Positions 53,216 to 61,814 of a stretch of 64,000 nt of DNA are shown here, one piece after another (the first letter of the stretch is position 1; each line of letters begins with the position of its first letter). Source of the stretch: Candidatus Intricatilinea gracilis (lineage in GTDB: Bacteria; Pseudomonadota; Gammaproteobacteria; Burkholderiales; Burkholderiaceae_C); contig JADJDQ010000021.1 of assembly GCA_016702605.1 (NCBI GenBank), forward strand, positions 1 through 64,000, read 5' to 3'. The position numbers were made by a program, and so were the translations under genes. Below the pieces are notes generated by a model that was not told the DNA's origin, searched no databases, and saw only the letters and a program-made list of their open reading frames with translations.

Positions 53216-54856
53216 TCAGAAGCGGTGCAGGGCTCCTGCAAAGATGGCGGTTTCGTTCGCGTCGCCGAACAAAGTGGACTTGACGAGCACACGGCGTGCC
53301 CCGCCGCTCACCACCGTGTCCGGGGCGATGCGGTGGCTCGCGCTCAGGCGCAGGCTGTTGTCGGTGCTGTCTTGCCCCAGGTTGACGCCTTCACCCTTGG
53401 TCTGGGCATGGGCCAGCGTCAGGTCGGCGCTGGTCTGGGTGGACAACCTGCGGTTCAGCCCGAGGCTCCAGCCATTCTGGCGCGCGTCTCCCGACAGGCC
53501 GCCGAGCGGCAGCTCACCCGGCAGGTCCTGCGTGTGTTGCGCATAGATGCGCAGGCTGAGCACATGACGGCTGCCCAGCAGACCCAGCGACAGCGAAGCG
53601 TTGCTGCGTATCTCGGCGCGGTCGGAGACGATCTGCACAGGGCTGGCGACCGTGGCCGCGAGGCCGCGTCGGGTGATGATGTCCTGCACCGCTGCGGAGC
53701 GCAGTGCCGGGTCGGTGATTCGGCTTGCCAGCAGGCTGTCGAGCAAGGTGGCCACCGATCCACCCGCACCGATCGTGCCGATGGTGCTGGCATAGGTGCC
53801 AAGTTCGCGCCCGCCGTCCAGGCGCAAGCTCAGGCCGGGGTTGCGGTGGCTGGCCGACAGGTTCCAGCCCAGCCCGTAGAAATGTTTCTCGACGCTGGTG
53901 TCCAGGCGTGTGCGATCACTGGGCAGCCAGCGCAGACCAGCGCCGACGATCTTGTCCGACTTGTTGTTCGGACCGTACGCCACCTGATCCTGGCCACCCC
54001 GCAGGTTGACCGCGAACTGCGGATCGACGGCGTAAGTCGCCACGCCGCGCAGCACGTCGTGTTGCAGCACTGGGTCGGACAGGCCTTGGGTGCGACTGTC
54101 GAGCCGGCTGGCTTCGATGCGCCAGCCCAGCGGCACCGGCCGGGATTCGTACCAGGCTTCGTGTTTCTGCAGCGTGCTTCGGGTGCTCACGCCGTCACTG
54201 GACTGGCTCAGCCAGGTATTGGCGCTGCGGGCAAAGACGCGGGCATTGGGCCCCAGTTCATGGTCGAGCGTGGGGCTGAACGACAGGAGGTAGGTGTCCT
54301 GCAGATTGGCAGTGGACGTCGTGCTGCTCGAGCCGCGAAGCGGGCTGGCCTGCTCCGAGGTGCCGGACACCCGGGTGTCGATGGACAACCAGCGATCGAT
54401 GATCTGCGTCGTGAGTGAGAGGTCGGTGCGCGGAAGCAGCCGGTCGCTGCCGCGGTTTTGCAGGTTGACCACCGCGGTCAGGCCGACCTGGCCGTCGATC
54501 TTCCAGCCTGCGCCGCGGCCGAGCACACGCAAGCTCGGCGCCACGCTGATCACCAGGTCGGACACGGCGACGGGCGTCATGTTGACGTTGTTCGTCGCGG
54601 TGGCATCGGCCGTCACCGACGCCTCGAGGTGCAGTGCATTGCGCGGTGGGGTGGCGGTGTCGAGCCCCTGCGCCTGAGCCGATGCCATGCCGGCGAGAAA
54701 ACCAGCGATAGCCGTCAGTCGAGGCCCTGGCCAGCCAGCTGTGCCTCTAGTTGCAAAGGCGGAGTGTCCGCTGCGCAGGGCGGATCGGCCAGTGGCGGTT
54801 GCCGGAGTCGAGATGTCTGAGGTCGGCACGTCCTCAGGCTGCGTAGTAGTAGCCAT
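53216..54856 (-). CDS. XrtA/PEP-CTERM-system outer-membrane beta-barrel (TIGR03016-like)
   Basis: A 546-residue protein with a late signal segment (LTAIAGFLAGMASAQAQ, residues about 47-63) and a long beta-barrel (HLEASVTADATATNNVNMTP; LSLGLLGSRHVLSLRIYAQHTQ) ending in Phe (FAGALHRF). Such proteins accompany the EPS genes of PEP-CTERM bacteria and are probably part of the export apparatus. ATG 54856 overlaps the kinase gene by 23 nt; the unusually long N-terminus before the signal segment suggests that a later start may be used. Confidence 0.75.
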   Translation of the reverse strand: MATTTQPEDVPTSDISTPATATGRSALRSGHSAFATRGTAGWPGPRLTAIAGFLAGMASAQAQGLDTATPPRNALHLEASVTADATATNNVNMTPVAVSDLVISVAPSLRVLGRGAGWKIDGQVGLTAVVNLQNRGSDRLLPRTDLSLTTQIIDRWLSIDTRVSGTSEQASPLRGSSSTTSTANLQDTYLLSFSPTLDHELGPNARVFARSANTWLSQSSDGVSTRSTLQKHEAWYESRPVPLGWRIEASRLDSRTQGLSDPVLQHDVLRGVATYAVDPQFAVNLRGGQDQVAYGPNNKSDKIVGAGLRWLPSDRTRLDTSVEKHFYGLGWNLSASHRNPGLSLRLDGGRELGTYASTIGTIGAGGSVATLLDSLLASRITDPALRSAAVQDIITRRGLAATVASPVQIVSDRAEIRSNASLSLGLLGSRHVLSLRIYAQHTQDLPGELPLGGLSGDARQNGWSLGLNRRLSTQTSADLTLAHAQTKGEGVNLGQDSTDNSLRLSASHRIAPDTVVSGGARRVLVKSTLFGDANETAIFAGALHRF

Positions 54857-55877
54857 AAGCCTCGCTGCTGCGTTGACTCGACTTGTTGAGCACCGACAAG
54901 ACGACGGGGCAGCGTTCAACTGCAGCGTAGGCCTGGGCGGCTTGTTCGCGGGTCGTCGAGTCTGCCGCCACCACCATCACGACCTGACCGACACGCGAGG
55001 CGAGTACGCGTGATTCGGTGGTTGGGATGACTGGCGGCGCGTCGAACACGATGATGCGGTCGGAGTACTTGGAGGCGAGTTCGTCGAGCAACTTCTCCAT
55101 CGCCGTGCTGGCGAGCAGTTCAGTCGAACGCAGGCTGGCAGTGCCTGCCGGCAGGATGGTGAGTTTGGGCACGTTGGTGCGCAACATCACGTCTGCCAGT
55201 TCGACCTTGGGGTCGGCCAGCACATCCATCAGGCCCGGGGCGGCGTCGATACCGAGCCGGTTCAGCACCGAGGGTCGCAGCACGTCGGCGTCGACCAGCA
55301 GCACCGAATGGTCGACCTCCATGGCGATGCTCATGGCCAGATTCACGGCGACAAAGGTCTTGCCCTCTCCAAACAGAGCACTGACAACCTGGATCAGGTT
55401 GGCACGGTGCACGCGTTCGGCACCTTCGCCGCGTGCATTGGCCAGCAACGGTCGCTTGACGATGCGCATCTGCTCGGCCAACGCGGTGCGGTTCTGCCCT
55501 GGCACCAGGTAACCACTGACGCCCAGTTTCTCGAGGTCGAGCTTGACTTCGCGGGAGCGCCTTGCCGGCGCCGCCGGCGCAACTACCGTAGCGGCGGGCA
55601 CGGAGGCCTCGCGCTGCAGCGTCGCGCCGATGTCATGCACGGTGGCCAGTGATGCCTGAGCGGCCTGTGTGCCCGCATTGATTGCCGATTGCAGCGCCGG
55701 GTCAGGCACCGCAGGCGGCGTGGTGACAGGCAAGACGTGGGCTTGTCGCGCCACCGGTGTGAGGTGCGGCGCCACCGTGTTCATCGGATGAGGCGTTTGC
55801 GCCACGCCTGAGGGGACGACCACTCCGGCTCGTTTCAGTTCTTCCAGCCGCCGCGCGGCCTGCTCGATGATGCTCAT
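54834..55877 (-). CDS. Exopolysaccharide tyrosine autokinase (XrtA-associated, CpsD/CapB-like)
   Basis: A 347-residue BY-kinase: family N-terminus MSIIEQAARRLEELKRAGV, Ala/Pro-rich region, Walker A-like SALFGEGKT (near 175), VLLVDADVLRPS, IIVFDAPPV, and a C-terminal Tyr cluster (YGYYYA) for autophosphorylation. These kinases control polymer length with the Wzz-like partner encoded just upstream. I prefer ATG 55877 (MSIIEQ, GGAG upstream) to ATG 55898, which overlaps the previous stop in TGATG. Confidence 0.87.
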   Translation of the reverse strand: MSIIEQAARRLEELKRAGVVVPSGVAQTPHPMNTVAPHLTPVARQAHVLPVTTPPAVPDPALQSAINAGTQAAQASLATVHDIGATLQREASVPAATVVAPAAPARRSREVKLDLEKLGVSGYLVPGQNRTALAEQMRIVKRPLLANARGEGAERVHRANLIQVVSALFGEGKTFVAVNLAMSIAMEVDHSVLLVDADVLRPSVLNRLGIDAAPGLMDVLADPKVELADVMLRTNVPKLTILPAGTASLRSTELLASTAMEKLLDELASKYSDRIIVFDAPPVIPTTESRVLASRVGQVVMVVAADSTTREQAAQAYAAVERCPVVLSVLNKSSQRSSEAYGYYYAA

Positions 55878-55897
55878 TTGCAGACAACTCCGATTCA

Positions 55898-57472
55898 TCA
55901 GCCTGCGCTGTGCAGGATGACCCAGCCCATCCAGGCCGCGTGCACGATCAGATAGGCGCCGAGCGCGAGCAGGACTCGCTGGCGGTCCTGGTTCACGACC
56001 GCCATACGAGCCGGGTCGCTGACCAGGCCCAGACTGCCCAGCACCGGGCGTCGGGTGAATTCACGCAGTTCGCGCTCGCTGGCAAACGTCGGATTCATCA
56101 TGCTGCGCAGGTACGCCGCACCCGCACCGGCCAGCAAGGCGGCCACCATGACGGCCAGCGCCATCAGTCGTTTGCTGGGAAACACCGGGTTGGGCATCAC
56201 TCGGGGAGGCTCGATCAACCGGAAATCGGCCAATGACCCGTTCTGATCGATCTTGACGCCCAGCGATGCAGCTTCGCGCCGCGCAACGAGCTGCTCGTAG
56301 TTCTTGCGGATGATGTCGTAATCACGATTGAGCTGTGAAAGCTCGGCTTCCGCCTGGGGCGCCTTGGTCGCCTGGGCTCGGATTTCTTCGATCCGCCGCT
56401 GCTGTGCATCGATCTGCCCCTGCAGCGACGATACCTTGGCCTCTGCCTCAGCGAGTGCGATGCGCAGGCGCTGGTAGATGGGGCTGGTCGGCGCCATCTG
56501 GGCCTTGGGGCCCGTGCCAGCGGCGCTGGTGGCGCGTGGCCTGGTTTCGTTCTCGTGGCGGCGCTGAGCTTCGAGTTGGCCGATGTTGCGTTTGGTCGCG
56601 ATGACGTCCGGGTGTTGGTCGGTGTAACGGCGCAGCAGTTCGTCGAGCTGGCGCCGAGCTGCGTCGATGCGGCCGTCGAGTTCCGGTGTGGCCGACAACT
56701 GCGGAGCCACCGCTGTCGGTTCGACCGGCAACGAAGGCGACTCTTGTGACAACTCGTGCTTGAGCGAGTCGCGCGAACGTTCGGCGGCACGTGCCTCGAC
56801 ACGCAGGCGTGCGACGTCGTCGGTCAGCGAGGTGATGCGACCGAAGTAGTCCTGGTTGGCGGTGCCGCTGCCGGCCACGCCCATGTTGCGCAGCTTGAAG
56901 TCCTTCAGGCGCGTCTCGGCTTCGGTGAGCTTGCCTTCGTACGACTTGATCTGTTCGTCGATGAAGCGGCTGGCGTCCTTCGAGCCCTGAAGTTTGGTGT
57001 CGGCACCGGAGTCGATGAACATCGCCACCAGGCCTTCGACGACTCGGTGAGCACGCCGCGGATCGCTGTCACGGTAGCTGATTGCGTAGAGATTGTTGCC
57101 CGAGGTCTGTTCGACCTTGATCGACTTGGCCAGATCGTCGGCGATCTGGTCGACGCTGCCGTGCTGGCCCTCGAGCAGCCCGACCTTCGGGTCGTTGACC
57201 AGGCGTTCGGCATTCGGGCGTGACACCAGTGTGCGACCGAGCATGCGAACCTGCTGGTCGATGTCGGGCTGATAGGCCAGCCCGGCCATGAGGGGTTTCA
57301 GCACCGTCTGGGTGTCCACGTACACCCGTGCCCGAGCCTCGTACCGTTCGGGGGTGAAGTTCACCACCACCGCTCCCGCCAGTGCCACGATCCACGCGAC
57401 GATGATCGCCAGCCAGCGATGGCGCCAGATGCCTCGCAGCGTGGTCAACATGTGCTGGGTGAAGTCATTCAT
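55898..57472 (-). CDS. Polysaccharide chain-length determinant (Wzz/GumC-like, PEP-CTERM locus type)
   Basis: A 524-residue inner-membrane protein with two helices (RWLAIIVAWIVALAGAVVV near 20-37 and LMALAVMVAALLAGAGAAYL near 430) flanking a periplasmic domain with extensive coiled coil (about 165-390, for example AEAKVSSLQGQIDAQQRRIEEIRAQ). A third hydrophobic stretch closes the C-terminus. It works with the tyrosine kinase and the Wza-like exporter in polymer export. The stop lies 20 nt before the preferred kinase start. Confidence 0.9.
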   Translation of the reverse strand: MNDFTQHMLTTLRGIWRHRWLAIIVAWIVALAGAVVVNFTPERYEARARVYVDTQTVLKPLMAGLAYQPDIDQQVRMLGRTLVSRPNAERLVNDPKVGLLEGQHGSVDQIADDLAKSIKVEQTSGNNLYAISYRDSDPRRAHRVVEGLVAMFIDSGADTKLQGSKDASRFIDEQIKSYEGKLTEAETRLKDFKLRNMGVAGSGTANQDYFGRITSLTDDVARLRVEARAAERSRDSLKHELSQESPSLPVEPTAVAPQLSATPELDGRIDAARRQLDELLRRYTDQHPDVIATKRNIGQLEAQRRHENETRPRATSAAGTGPKAQMAPTSPIYQRLRIALAEAEAKVSSLQGQIDAQQRRIEEIRAQATKAPQAEAELSQLNRDYDIIRKNYEQLVARREAASLGVKIDQNGSLADFRLIEPPRVMPNPVFPSKRLMALAVMVAALLAGAGAAYLRSMMNPTFASERELREFTRRPVLGSLGLVSDPARMAVVNQDRQRVLLALGAYLIVHAAWMGWVILHSAG

Positions 57473-57612
57473 GCCTGGATCTACCTGTCATCACGTGCAA
57501 GAGCGCTGCACTCAGGCGCAACGTCGGAATCTGCCCGGGCGGCTGATCCGCCCACGCCAATGCAAGCCCCGACGTATCGGATAGTGGAGCTGTCGGGTCA
57601 GTCTGGTCCTGC

Positions 57613-58257
57613 TCAGAACCAGCTTTGCGGCACGATGACGATGTCACCGGGCTTGACGTCGACGTTGGCTGAAATGTCGCCACGCTTGAGCAGGTCCTTG
57701 AGGCGCACGCTGTACTGCTTGCCGTTTTCGGAGCCGCGCACCAGCACGGCGCCATTGCCGTCGGCGAAATCGGTGAGTCCGCCGGCCTGCACCATGACAT
57801 CGAGGATGGTCATGTTTTGCCTGAAAGGCACGGCCTGAGGCTTGGCCGCCTCACCAACGATGCGGATCTGATCGCCAAAATTACCCTGGAAGCCGCTCAC
57901 CAGGACAGTGACGACCGGGTCACGGATCACGCGCGACAGCAATTGCTCGATCTCGCGCGACAGGTCCGCGGGATTCTTGCCGGCAGCCTGGATGTCCTCG
58001 ACCAGCGGGGTCGACACACGCCCGTCGGGTCGCACAGTGAACGACCCGGACAATTCAGGATTGCGCCAGACCACGACATTGAGCGTATCAAGCGGGCCGA
58101 TCTTGTAGCGGTGATTGACCGTTTCGGCCTTGACCGGCGCCGGCGGATAGACGCCGACAGTACTGCATGCCGCCAACGACAGAGCGAAAAGTGCTGCGAC
58201 CACTCTGCCTGCGCGGTGGGTCAGTGTGGTGGAAACGCGGTGCTGACTAGCCATCAT
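57613..58257 (-). CDS. Polysaccharide export lipoprotein (Wza-like, PEP-CTERM locus type)
   Basis: A 214-residue outer-membrane export lipoprotein with lipobox LSLAAC. A polysaccharide-export domain follows (YKIGPLDTLNVVVWRNPELSGSFTVRPDGRVSTPLVEDI) with a SLBB-type region (IRIVGEAAKPQAVPFRQNMTILDVMVQAGGL). AAGGAAAG lies upstream of ATG 58257. It lacks the C-terminal amphipathic helix of E. coli Wza, as others of this short class do. Confidence 0.9.
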   Translation of the reverse strand: MMASQHRVSTTLTHRAGRVVAALFALSLAACSTVGVYPPAPVKAETVNHRYKIGPLDTLNVVVWRNPELSGSFTVRPDGRVSTPLVEDIQAAGKNPADLSREIEQLLSRVIRDPVVTVLVSGFQGNFGDQIRIVGEAAKPQAVPFRQNMTILDVMVQAGGLTDFADGNGAVLVRGSENGKQYSVRLKDLLKRGDISANVDVKPGDIVIVPQSWF

Positions 58258-58432
58258 GTGCTTTCCTTCGAGTGCGGTGGACATCGACGCTCGGTCGCGG
58301 CAACTGTCAACCAGAATGCTAACTTGTTGCAAGCGCACAACCTAGCGCTGCGCGAGTACCGAGGATTGGGTTGTGCGGTTTGTACGCGCCGTACACACGC
58401 CGGCAGAGAGAGGAAAGATGCATCTGCAACTA

Positions 58433-58467
58433 CAAAACGAAGCGGCGGGCCCTAGAGCCCGCCGCTT
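58433..58467 (-). terminator. Strong hairpin terminator after the sugar transferase gene
   Basis: An 11-bp perfect stem (58440-58450 / 58457-58467, AAGCGGCGGGC) with a 6-nt loop. On the minus strand it is followed by CG and TTTT. It lies 66 nt past the stop of the sugar transferase gene and so separates that gene from the four or five downstream exopolysaccharide genes, which would need their own promoter or read-through. Confidence 0.75.
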
Positions 58468-58532
58468 TTGGCGCAGTTGCCTTGCAACTGTGTGCCGTCC
58501 TGATTGCGACGAAATGACGATCCGGGGAGGCC

Positions 58533-59942
58533 TTAGTGTGCGCCTTCGCGAAACAACACAACGCTGACGGTCTCGATCAGAACCATCAGATCCAGCAGAA
58601 GCGAGTTGTTCTTGACGTAGTACAGGTCGAACTGATGCTTTCGACGTGCGTCATCGAGAGATGCACCGTAGGCGTAGCGCACCTGTGCCCATCCAGTCAG
58701 ACCCGGCTTGACGGTGTGGCGCAGGTCGTAGTAAGGGATCTGTTCACGCAGCTGTGCGACGAAGCTCGGACGCTCGGGCCTCGGGCCGACCATGCTCATC
58801 TCGCCGCCGAGCACGCTCAGCAGTTGCGGCAGTTCGTCGATGCGGGTCTTGCGGATGAAGGCGCCCACGCGCGTGATGCGGCTGTCGTTCTTGCTGGCCC
58901 AGCGAGCCACGCCGTCTTTTTCGGCGTCGGTGCGCATGCTCCGGAACTTGATGCACATGAAGCCACGACCGCGCAGGCCGACACGTTCTTGCTGGTAGAA
59001 GATCGGGCCCGGGCCTTCGAGCTTGATGGCAAGCGCGGTGAGCAGCATGATCGGCGACGCCAGCAGCAGCAGCGTGCCCGACGAGACGATGTCGAAGGCG
59101 CGCTTGGAGATCTCGCGCACACGGCCCTGGACGAACCCATTGCCGTAGACCAGCCAGCTGGCCTTGAGACTGTCGAGCGGCACCTCGGCCTTGGCGTGTT
59201 CGTAGAAACCAGCCAAATCCATGATGGGAATGCCGCTGATGCGGCAATTCAGCAGCTCTGCCATCGGAACACCGCCACCGCGCTGCTCGCGCACCGCAAC
59301 GATGATTTCGTTGACGCGGTGCTCGCGCACCAGTTCGAGCATGTCGGCGCCCATCTTGAAGACCGGGACTTGTGCGGTTGCGGGCGAGGCCACGGTGCCT
59401 TCGGCGGTGGGAAAGAAGCCCACCACGTCGTAGCCGGCCCACTGGCCACCCGAACGCAGATCGGTCCACACCTGCTTGGCATCGGCGCCCGTGCCGACGA
59501 TCAGCACGCGGCGTGTGCCCACAACCTGGCGCACGCACCACGCTACGCCGCGGTAGAGCACCAGGCCGGCCATCACGTACAGGAGCGACCAAACGACCAG
59601 TTGGCTCGGCGTGCCGTCGTAGCCGGTCTCCTTGGTGATCAGATAGGTGAGGTAGCCTGCCAAAGCCGAGGCACCGCCCACTCGTAACACGACATGACTG
59701 ATGGCCAGGTTGCGGTGCCTGTACAGGCCGACGAACGAGTACAGAAGGGCCATGGCCAATGCGAAGCTGGCGGCAGGAAGCAGCACGCCCACACTCACGA
59801 GTTCTTGCATCACGGCGCGGGCGCCATGTTCCTCGCACAGTGTTGCCGCTGCCGCCAGGACCGCTGCAAAACACATCAATCCGTCCGTCATGAGTTCCGC
59901 GAAATTGGTCGCGGACGGACGTGAAGGAAATACTCGGAACAT
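58533..59942 (-). CDS. Exopolysaccharide sugar transferase (undecaprenyl-phosphate glycosyl-1-phosphate transferase, XrtA locus type)
   Basis: A 469-residue initiating transferase with four to five N-terminal helices and a central nucleotide-binding-like domain (GTRRVLIVGTGADAKQVW). The C-terminal bacterial sugar transferase domain (KRAFDIVSSGTLLLLASP, QERVGLRGRGFMCIKFRSM, RKTRIDELPQLLSVLGGEMSMVGPRPE, KPGLTGWAQVRY) places the first sugar on the lipid carrier. ATG 59942 gives the normal N-terminus. It is the first gene of the exopolysaccharide region. Confidence 0.92.
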   Translation of the reverse strand: MFRVFPSRPSATNFAELMTDGLMCFAAVLAAAATLCEEHGARAVMQELVSVGVLLPAASFALAMALLYSFVGLYRHRNLAISHVVLRVGGASALAGYLTYLITKETGYDGTPSQLVVWSLLYVMAGLVLYRGVAWCVRQVVGTRRVLIVGTGADAKQVWTDLRSGGQWAGYDVVGFFPTAEGTVASPATAQVPVFKMGADMLELVREHRVNEIIVAVREQRGGGVPMAELLNCRISGIPIMDLAGFYEHAKAEVPLDSLKASWLVYGNGFVQGRVREISKRAFDIVSSGTLLLLASPIMLLTALAIKLEGPGPIFYQQERVGLRGRGFMCIKFRSMRTDAEKDGVARWASKNDSRITRVGAFIRKTRIDELPQLLSVLGGEMSMVGPRPERPSFVAQLREQIPYYDLRHTVKPGLTGWAQVRYAYGASLDDARRKHQFDLYYVKNNSLLLDLMVLIETVSVVLFREGAH

Positions 59943-60380
59943 GGATGGATATCCCTTATTGATTGAAATGAGCCGAATGCTGGTGTTCTGCGGAACCGCC
60001 GCTGAGTTTTTGCAGTCTGCGCGATCTCGTTTTTTCACTTTGCAGGCGGAGAACTTTCTCCATCCGGCAAATTGTCAGGCAGCACATTCGGGTTGACACC
60101 CTGTAGTCGCGGGACTGCTACAACTCGAAGGGTCGGACAGAGAGATATGTCTCAATCCCGGCGTTGTTTACAGGCCAACCGCCAATTGGTTTCGGTAACA
60201 CCGGCGGCGACTCAACCCCATCACCTTCGATGGGGCCGGGCCAAGTGTGGATAGTTCACGGCGCGTCGTCTGGCGCCTGAACTCTCGTGCCCAGGCGACG
60301 TAGCGCCGAGACAGGCATAGTCCCCCTCGGGGCCCCCCATCCGGGATTGGCCGAGGATAGCTTTGAACATTAACTCTGGT
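59943..60380. other. Intergenic region, sugar transferase gene / ubiE
   Basis: 438 nt without a convincing gene. It is less GC-rich than its surroundings near 60000-60100, as expected for a promoter region of the exopolysaccharide gene. A hairpin CCCCATC/GATGGGG lies at 60216-60235 without a T tract. I looked for a sigma-54 GG-N10-GC promoter, common for such loci, and found no good match. Confidence 0.4.
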
Positions 60381-61112
60381 TCAGCATTTGAGCCCGACGT
60401 GGAGTGCGACGACTCCCGCCGACATATTGTGGACGGCAATATGCGAAAACCCGCAATCCTTCATGATTGCTTTCAGGGCGTCCTGGTCCGGGTGCATACG
60501 GATCGACTCGGCCAGATAGCGGTAACTCTCCGAGTCACCTGCCAGGAGTTTTCCAAGACGCGGCAGGATGTTGAACGAATACCAGTCGTAGGCCTTCGCG
60601 AGTGGTTTGGCGACACGCGAGAACTCGAGCACGAGAAGTTTTCCACCTGGTTTGATAACGCGCAGGAATTCACGCAATGCGCGCTCCTTGTGGGTCATGT
60701 TGCGCAGACCAAACGCCACGGTCACGATATCGAAGCAGTTGTCGGGAAAAGGCAATTGTTCGCCGTCACACAACACGCTGGGCATGATGATGCCCTCGTC
60801 GACGAGACGATCCCGCCCGACACGCAGCATCGCTTCGTTGATGTCGGTGTGCACGACACAGCCGGTCGGACCCACACGCCTGGCAAACGCTCGCGTGAGG
60901 TCGCCAGTGCCGGCCGCGATGTCCAGCACCCGATGACCTGGCTGCACGCCCGACACGGCGATGGTGTAGGCCTTCCAGACCCGGTGCAGACCCATCGACA
61001 TGGCGTCGTTCATGACGTCGTACTTGCGGGCTACCGAGTCGAAGACGCCGCGTACCAGTTCGGCCTTTTGTTGTTCGTCGACGGTCTTGAAGCCGAAGTG
61101 GGTGTCGCTCAT
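60381..61112 (-). CDS. ubiE: Ubiquinone/menaquinone biosynthesis C-methyltransferase
   Basis: A 243-residue SAM-dependent methyltransferase of ubiquinone synthesis: FGFKTVDEQQKAELVRGVFDSVARKYDVMNDAMSMGLHR-type N-terminus, SAM motif LDIAAGTGDL near 75, DINEAMLRVG, GLRNMTH and GGKLLVLEFSRV. ATG 61112 (MSDTHFGF) gives the family start. The DUF971 gene lies 101 nt upstream in the same direction, a frequent neighbour in this order. Confidence 0.96.
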   Translation of the reverse strand: MSDTHFGFKTVDEQQKAELVRGVFDSVARKYDVMNDAMSMGLHRVWKAYTIAVSGVQPGHRVLDIAAGTGDLTRAFARRVGPTGCVVHTDINEAMLRVGRDRLVDEGIIMPSVLCDGEQLPFPDNCFDIVTVAFGLRNMTHKERALREFLRVIKPGGKLLVLEFSRVAKPLAKAYDWYSFNILPRLGKLLAGDSESYRYLAESIRMHPDQDALKAIMKDCGFSHIAVHNMSAGVVALHVGLKC

Positions 61113-61213
61113 CGAGTGCTCGTGCTGAAGTTGTGATGGTGTGGACAGCAGATCGCCTGGCCACACGCAGGTCTCGGGTCTTTCACCAGAATGGGAGCAA
61201 GCTGGCCGGCCGC

Positions 61214-61612
61214 TCAATGCGACGCGCAGGCGTGGCCGCCGGCTGCGATCATGGGGGCGTCGCGGTCGACGCCCGCAGCTTCGAGACGCGCCAGGTAGTC
61301 GCTCCAGTGGCGATCCTGGTCGCGGCCCAGGTCATAGAGCTGGGACCAGGTGTAGATGCCCGTCTCATGACCGTCGCTGAACACCGGCTTGATGCCGTAG
61401 GCGCCCACCGGCTCCACCGAGTCGATCGATACCTCGCGTTTGCCGGTCTGCAGCACCTCCTGGCCGGGGCCGTGGCCACGCACCTCGGCAGACGGTGAAT
61501 AGACGCGAAGCAGTTCGAAGGGCAGCCGAAAGCTGCTGCCATCGTCGAAGCTGACTTCGAGGACACGTGATTGCTGGTGGACGGTCAAGGCGGTCGGAGC
61601 GGGGCTGGACAT
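61214..61612 (-). CDS. DUF971 (gamma-butyrobetaine hydroxylase N-terminal-like) protein
   Basis: A 132-residue protein with the small zinc/Fe-S-associated DUF971 fold (VLEVSFDDGSSFRLPFELLRVYSPSAEVRGHG; GAYGIKPVFSDGHETGIYTWSQLYDLG). Function is not established; related domains occur with Fe-S scaffold proteins. The C-terminal GGHACASH may bind metal. Co-directional with ubiE. Confidence 0.88.
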   Translation of the reverse strand: MSSPAPTALTVHQQSRVLEVSFDDGSSFRLPFELLRVYSPSAEVRGHGPGQEVLQTGKREVSIDSVEPVGAYGIKPVFSDGHETGIYTWSQLYDLGRDQDRHWSDYLARLEAAGVDRDAPMIAAGGHACASH

Positions 61613-61814
61613 GATGGTCGGTGCCGGTGGACAAGGTGGTAGCGCGGTGCCGCGCCAAGGCAAGGAGTTTAAGCAGCCCAGACGAGCCCGGCCGCCCGAT
61701 GGGCATGGGCATCGCCCTCATCCAGGAATGCCTGCCGTTGGCCGAAAGACGCAAGTTGACTGACTGCGGCAAGGTGCGCGGCCCGAGCCGCTCGCCATGC
61801 CCGACCACCCCACG

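Noticed and set aside
59943..60380. Sigma-54 promoter ahead of the exopolysaccharide genes
   Set aside because: The best GG...GC candidate (near 60339) has the wrong spacing and strand.
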